A stretch of DNA of 64,000 bases from Streptomyces sp. BA2 (GTDB lineage: Bacteria; Actinomycetota; Actinomycetes; Streptomycetales; Streptomycetaceae), in assembly GCF_009769735.1 (NCBI RefSeq), contig NZ_WSRO01000002.1, positions 7,055,001 to 7,119,000 of the forward strand, given 5' to 3'. Below are positions 60,109-64,000 of the stretch, in pieces (within the stretch, counting starts at the first letter, position 1; each line of letters opens with the position of its first letter). Below the pieces are notes generated by a model. The model did no database searches. It was not told the origin of the DNA and worked only from the letters and a program-made list of their open reading frames with translations. The position numbers and the translations under genes were made by a program.

Positions 60109-61016
60109 GCGGGCCCTCGACGCCGGCAAGCACCCAGCAGGAGACCGCCAGTTGGGCCCTGCTCAGCGCCACGGTCAAGGGAGTCGGCAAGAAGTACAGC
60201 CAGGACAGCTGCGGCGCCCTGTCCGTGGCGCAGGGGCGTGCCGCGGTGCTCACCGTCGCCGACGGCCACGGCTCCGCCGCCCACTTCCGCAGCGACTTCG
60301 GCTCCTGGTGGGCTGTCGAGGAGTTCACCGCGTGCGCGGTGGGCTTCGCCCGGGAGGCCGTGCGGGTGGGCGCCGACGCGACGGGCTGGAACGCCCTGCG
60401 CGCCGAGGCCCGCAGGCTGCCGCAGCAGGTGGCGCACCGCTGGCGCGAGCGCGCGCTCCTGCACGACTGCAACTCCCCGGCGCACGGCGGACGCCGCCTG
60501 TCGGCTCCGGCCGATGACGAGCCCGACCTCGCCGTGTACGGGAGCACCCTCATAGGCGCCGTAGTCACTCAAAGCATGCTGTTCTGCTGGCAGTTGGGCG
60601 ACGGGGACATCGTCCTCGTCGACGCGGACGGCACCCCGCACACACCGCTCTCGACGGGACCCGACATGGGGGACGAGACGGACTCGCTGTGCGAGCCCGA
60701 GCCCTGGCGCAAGATGCGGTCGCACTGGCAGCCCTTCACCGGGGGCGCGCCGCCGGTCGTGCTCCTCTCCACCGACGGCCTCTCCAAGAGCTTCGCCGAC
60801 CACCAGGGATTCCTGGACTTCGCCACCGGCGTCACCGAACGCGCCGCGGCGCAGGGCGTGCCCGCCGTGCAGGCGCAGCTCGCGGACTGGCTGGAGCGGG
60901 CCGCCAAGTACTCCGGTGACGACACCACGTTCGTGGGCGCCTTCGCGGCCACCACGGGAGCCGCTGAGACCGAAAGCTCAGCCGAACAGGAAGCCGAGAG
61001 AGGAACCGCATGGTGA
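60105..61016 (+). CDS. PP2C-type protein phosphatase of the triad
   Basis: 303 residues from GTG at 60105. Metal-binding motifs KKYSQDSCGAL, VADGHGSAAHFRS (DGHG), LLSTDGLSKSF and YSGDDTTFVGAF are all present. An insertion of ~40 residues (PAHGGRRLSAPADDEPDLAV) precedes GSTLIGAVVTQSMLFCWQLG. It probably reverses phosphorylation by the downstream kinase, with the vWA protein as adaptor or target. Equivalent of YegK. Confidence 0.9.
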   Translation: MSGPSTPASTQQETASWALLSATVKGVGKKYSQDSCGALSVAQGRAAVLTVADGHGSAAHFRSDFGSWWAVEEFTACAVGFAREAVRVGADATGWNALRAEARRLPQQVAHRWRERALLHDCNSPAHGGRRLSAPADDEPDLAVYGSTLIGAVVTQSMLFCWQLGDGDIVLVDADGTPHTPLSTGPDMGDETDSLCEPEPWRKMRSHWQPFTGGAPPVVLLSTDGLSKSFADHQGFLDFATGVTERAAAQGVPAVQAQLADWLERAAKYSGDDTTFVGAFAATTGAAETESSAEQEAERGTAW

Positions 61017-62359
61017 ACGGCATGCTCGCCGCCGGAAAGACCCTGGTGGCCGAGTCGGGGGACAAGGTCAAGGTCGCCGAACTCTTCGGCTCCGGCGGCC
61101 AGGGAGAGGTCTATCGCGTCACGACGCCACAGGGCGATCGCGCGCTGAAGTGGTACTACCCGCAGCTGGCCGACGCCCGCCAGCGGCAGATCCTCGAAGG
61201 GCTCATCGCGCGCGGCTGGAGCGACGACCGCTTCCTGTGGCCCACGGCGATCGTCCTCGACCCGGAGGGCAGCCAACCGGGCTTCGGCTATCTCATGGAC
61301 GTACGCCCAGCGCGCTTCCAGGACCTGCCCGCGCTGTTCCGCCGCGACCCCTCGGTGTCCGCGGCGACGATGCGCACGCTGGTCACCGTGGCGCTGCACA
61401 CCGTCGAGGCGTACCGCTCGCTGCACTCCAGAGGCATCGCCTACCGCGACATCAACTGGGGCAACATCTTCTTCGATCCGCACACCGGGGACGTCCTGGT
61501 GTGCGACAACGACAACGCGGTGGTGGAGGGCGAGTCCGCCGCGGTCGCCGGGACGATGGACTTCATGGCGCCCGAGCTGGTCCGCCGCGACAAGGGGGCG
61601 CAGCCCGGCACCCAGACCGACCTGCACTCGCTCGCCGTCCTGCTCTTCCTGCTCCTCATGAACGACCACCCGTTCAACGGCGCGCAGGCCCTGCAGATCC
61701 GCTGCATGGACGAGGCCGCCAAACGGCGCCTCTACGGCACCGATCCCGTCTTCATCTACGACCCGTCCGACGCCCGCAACCGACCCGTGCCCGGCGAGCA
61801 GCCGACCGTGGTCGCCACCTGGGGCGCCCTTCCGCCGATCCTGCGGGACCTGTTCATCCGTACCTTCACGGAGGGGGTACGGACACCGGTCAAGCGGGTC
61901 CGCGAGTCGCAGTGGTGCGACGCCCTGAGCCAAGTCCTCGACGCCATCACCCAGTGCGGCTCCTGCGGCAAGCAGAACCTCACGCAGCCGGACGGCGCGG
62001 CCCCCGACTGCTGGAAATGCGGTCGTACGCTGGTGCTGCCGCCGCGGCTCGAACTGGTCACCGGTACGGGGACATCGCGCACCCGGCGCGGCATCAGGCT
62101 CGCCCCGAGCGCGCGCGTCTACGCCCATCACCTGGTCGAGTACCCCGACCGGCACGACTTCCGGGCCGTCGTGGGCGAGGTGACCGCACACCCGCAGAAC
62201 CCGGGCAGGTTCGGCCTCACCAACCACACCAAGGACGTGTGGACCGCGCGGAAGGACGACGGGACCGTACGGGACGTGGAGCCGGGCCGCACGATCGCAC
62301 TGCGGGCGGGACTGCTCCTGGAGTTCGGGGGCGGGGCGGAGGCGGAGGTTCGGGGCTAG
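61010..62359 (+). CDS. Protein kinase with zinc ribbon and C-terminal beta domain
   Basis: 449 residues from ATG at 61010, overlapping the phosphatase by 7 bases. G-loop ELFGSGGQGEVYRV, Lys47 in ALKWYY, catalytic loop IAYRDINWGNIFF (Asp147), metal DND in LVCDNDNAVVE, MAPELV, TDLHSLAVLLFLLL. All catalytic residues are present. After ~320 comes a zinc ribbon (QCGSCGKQNL ... DCWKCGRTL) and an FHA-like strand region (RVYAHHLVEYPD; FGLTNHTKDVWTARKDDGTV). Equivalent of YegI in the YegI-K-L set. Target unknown. Confidence 0.9.
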   Translation: MVNGMLAAGKTLVAESGDKVKVAELFGSGGQGEVYRVTTPQGDRALKWYYPQLADARQRQILEGLIARGWSDDRFLWPTAIVLDPEGSQPGFGYLMDVRPARFQDLPALFRRDPSVSAATMRTLVTVALHTVEAYRSLHSRGIAYRDINWGNIFFDPHTGDVLVCDNDNAVVEGESAAVAGTMDFMAPELVRRDKGAQPGTQTDLHSLAVLLFLLLMNDHPFNGAQALQIRCMDEAAKRRLYGTDPVFIYDPSDARNRPVPGEQPTVVATWGALPPILRDLFIRTFTEGVRTPVKRVRESQWCDALSQVLDAITQCGSCGKQNLTQPDGAAPDCWKCGRTLVLPPRLELVTGTGTSRTRRGIRLAPSARVYAHHLVEYPDRHDFRAVVGEVTAHPQNPGRFGLTNHTKDVWTARKDDGTVRDVEPGRTIALRAGLLLEFGGGAEAEVRG

Positions 62360-62372
62360 CGGAGGTCCGGGC

Positions 62373-64000
62373 CTAGGCGCTGTGAGAGGGCGCGGGTGTC
62401 TGCTTCGTACGCCATCGCCGCCACCACGTCCGCCACCAGGGGGCGGGAGTCGGCGGTACCGGTGGTGGCGCGGCGGGCAGCACGGCTCGTGCGGACGGCG
62501 CGCCGATGGCCACGGCATCCGGCCTCGGCAGCGCGGTCACGGTGAACCGGCACTCCGCCGGGGAGACCTGGAGCGCCACGGGCCGCCCCGAGACGTGCTG
62601 GCTGCGGGCCACGCGCCGCTCACCGCCGCGTTCGCCGTCCTCCCAGGAGATGAGCGTGAGGACGGCGGGCTCGGGCCACTCGAACCGCAGCTCGGCGCGG
62701 TCGGCGGCCACCCGCCGCACCTCAAGGTCCCGTACCTCCCCCTGGTGTTCGACGACCACGTTCGGGCCGGAGACCGCGCGGTCGCCGAGCACGCTCACGG
62801 CCGTCATCCGCAGCCGTTCACGGGGCGGCGGCAGCACGTCGACGGAGGTCGGCGGCGGTCCGTCGGGCGGAGTGAGGCGGCCCACGTGCTCGGACACGTC
62901 CGCGCCCGGCGGCACATGGTGCGCGAACCACGGCACCAGATGGGCATCGCCGCGTGCGGGCGGACGCCACGCGACGCGTACGCGGCCGTCATCGAGGCGC
63001 CGCACGGAGAGCTCCTCCACCGGCGACGGCCAGCGTTCGACGCGGGCGGTGACGGTGCGCCCCGGTGACCGGACGAGCCGGCCGCCGGGACCGGGGTAGG
63101 CGCACCGGACCTCGTAGACGTAAAGCCCCACGGCGAGTGGTGTGTCCAGGAGCCGGTCGTGCTCGCAGAACACCCGCTGCCCCGGGCCGCTTTCGCCCTC
63201 GGCCCTGCGTACGACACTGACCTCCAGGGCCGAGGGCTCCGGCCGCCACCGCAGCCGCACGCCGTCCGGCACCGCTTCGGCGCGCAGCTCCGAGACGTCC
63301 GGGGTGAGCAGCACCTGTGCGGTGACGCGCGGTACCCCGGCGATGCGGCCCCGGCGCATCGGGAACACGGCGTAACGCAGCGGGCGCCCGGTGGGGGGAT
63401 CGAGGTCGGCCCTCGCGAGGGCGGTGTCGTCCGCCGACACCTCGACGGCGAGCTCGGGAGCGTCGTCGGGGTACCGGAGCACGCGGTACGACACCGGGTT
63501 CGTGCCAGTGCCCGTGCCAGTATCAGTGCCTGTGCCTGCGCCTGTGCCCGTGTCCCGGTCGTGGTGGCTCGGGGCGTGCCAGGACAGTCGTACGGTCCGT
63601 TCCCCGACGGAGGCCGTCACCTCCGACTCGCTCGCGGCGGAGGGAGCGTCGGCCAGGAGCGCGGCGACGCGCAGGAGACCGGCCTGCGCGTCCACGTCGT
63701 CGCGGGCCTGCCGCAGGGCGCCGAGCCAGGCGCCGGCCGCGCCACGGAGGTCGCCCTTGGACTTCAACTCCTCTGCTGTGTCGATAAGTTGACGCACGGC
63801 TGCGGACCGGGCCCGGAGCGTGTCGAGCAGCGCGGCCAGTACGTGATCCGTGGGCGCAGGGGCGATCAGCTGCGCGAGCCGTTCCGCCTCGCGCAGCCGG
63901 GTGCCCGGCCAGATGTTGTTGAGGGTCTCGGCGGCGTGCCGGGCGTCACCGGCCGCGGGGAAACGGACGGCGGCGACGGCGTCCACGAGCGGCCCCGCCT
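62373..64000 (-). CDS. Fibronectin-type-III repeat protein of the conflict locus, cut by window edge
   Basis: The frame is open from the stop at 62373 to the window end (542 codons) and the start is probably outside; GTG at 63986 is only an internal candidate. The N-terminal part is helical (LREAERLAQLIAPAPTDHVL; LKSKGDLRGAAGAWLGALRQ). Then at least four FN3-like units follow, marked by RTVRLSWHAP, GVRLRWRPEP, GRVRVAWRPPA and AELRFEWPEP, and a basic end (WWRTWWRRWRTK). A GTGTDTGTGTGT tract comes from a tandem repeat at 63507-63550. It converges on the kinase gene with 13 bases between stops and may be the recognition component of the same system. Confidence 0.75.
   Translation of the reverse strand, partial: AGPLVDAVAAVRFPAAGDARHAAETLNNIWPGTRLREAERLAQLIAPAPTDHVLAALLDTLRARSAAVRQLIDTAEELKSKGDLRGAAGAWLGALRQARDDVDAQAGLLRVAALLADAPSAASESEVTASVGERTVRLSWHAPSHHDRDTGTGAGTGTDTGTGTGTNPVSYRVLRYPDDAPELAVEVSADDTALARADLDPPTGRPLRYAVFPMRRGRIAGVPRVTAQVLLTPDVSELRAEAVPDGVRLRWRPEPSALEVSVVRRAEGESGPGQRVFCEHDRLLDTPLAVGLYVYEVRCAYPGPGGRLVRSPGRTVTARVERWPSPVEELSVRRLDDGRVRVAWRPPARGDAHLVPWFAHHVPPGADVSEHVGRLTPPDGPPPTSVDVLPPPRERLRMTAVSVLGDRAVSGPNVVVEHQGEVRDLEVRRVAADRAELRFEWPEPAVLTLISWEDGERGGERRVARSQHVSGRPVALQVSPAECRFTVTALPRPDAVAIGAPSARAVLPAAPPPVPPTPAPWWRTWWRRWRTKQTPAPSHSA

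Overview
The window is chromosomal DNA of a Streptomyces or a close relative. It shows high G+C with strong third-position bias, frequent GTG starts, GGAGG-type ribosome binding sites, many 4-base ATGA/GTGA gene overlaps, and Streptomyces-type families (Cmx-like exporter, PhoX, ZapE/AFG1, OhrR/Ohr, SAV_2336 and VMAP proteins, GAP1). One block, 11067-19954, has visibly lower G+C and phage-type genes.

Layout. 1-10686: ordinary accessory chromosome. It holds a TIGR03086-type protein, a TetR with a very long Gly/Ser repeat, a PTH2-type peptidyl-tRNA hydrolase, a two-gene ABC exporter, a polysaccharide deacetylase lipoprotein, an alpha/beta hydrolase, and a divergent LacI/MFS pair with twin operators. 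10749-20044: a VOC (glyoxalase-fold) gene split by an 8,888-bp integrated element. The 5' part of the gene lies at the left end and the missing 3' part directly follows the right end. The element carries a large serine integrase beside attR, an intact HK97-type capsid gene, frameshifted terminase-small-subunit and HNH genes, a second HNH gene, an XRE/TPR regulator with two partners, several very small ORFs, two odd 97-nt tRNA-like sequences and a strongly structured non-coding segment. The reconstructed attP has a perfect 8-bp inverted repeat around the crossover site.

20185-29145: Cmx-like MFS exporter with its TetR, secreted sphingomyelinase, PhoX phosphatase, ZapE-like ATPase, RibD-type reductase, murC and msrB. 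29240-36129: a four-gene overlapping operon (Trypco1-like protein, trypsin-VMAP protein, MoxR AAA ATPase, SAV_2336 vWA/pseudokinase/P-loop protein). This is a vWA-MoxR-VMAP ternary system of the kind predicted to act in biological conflict. 36160-39333: secreted M28 aminopeptidase, a Cys-rich protein and the ohr/ohrR peroxide pair.

39338-46734: a probable zinc-regulated metallophore locus. A six-gene minus-strand operon (SbnA-like PLP enzyme, Rossmann/DUF364-like chelation protein, MFS exporter, FecCD permease, ATPase, binding lipoprotein) diverges from a GHMP kinase gene across a near-perfect Zur-type box. 46799-53120: a ribose operon (LacI, RbsA, fused RbsC-RbsB, RbsK, RbsD) with twin operators and a pair of competing perfect hairpins before rbsK. 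53275-56856: DUF1266 protein, cytochrome P450 and hydrolase. 56993-64000: a second conflict-type locus: GAP1 protein, then an overlapping vWA-PP2C-kinase triad (TerY-P/YegL-YegK-YegI logic), facing a fibronectin-type-III repeat protein that runs off the window.

Short tandem repeats are unusually common, both inside genes (TetR, ABC ATPase, MFS, FN3 protein) and between them.
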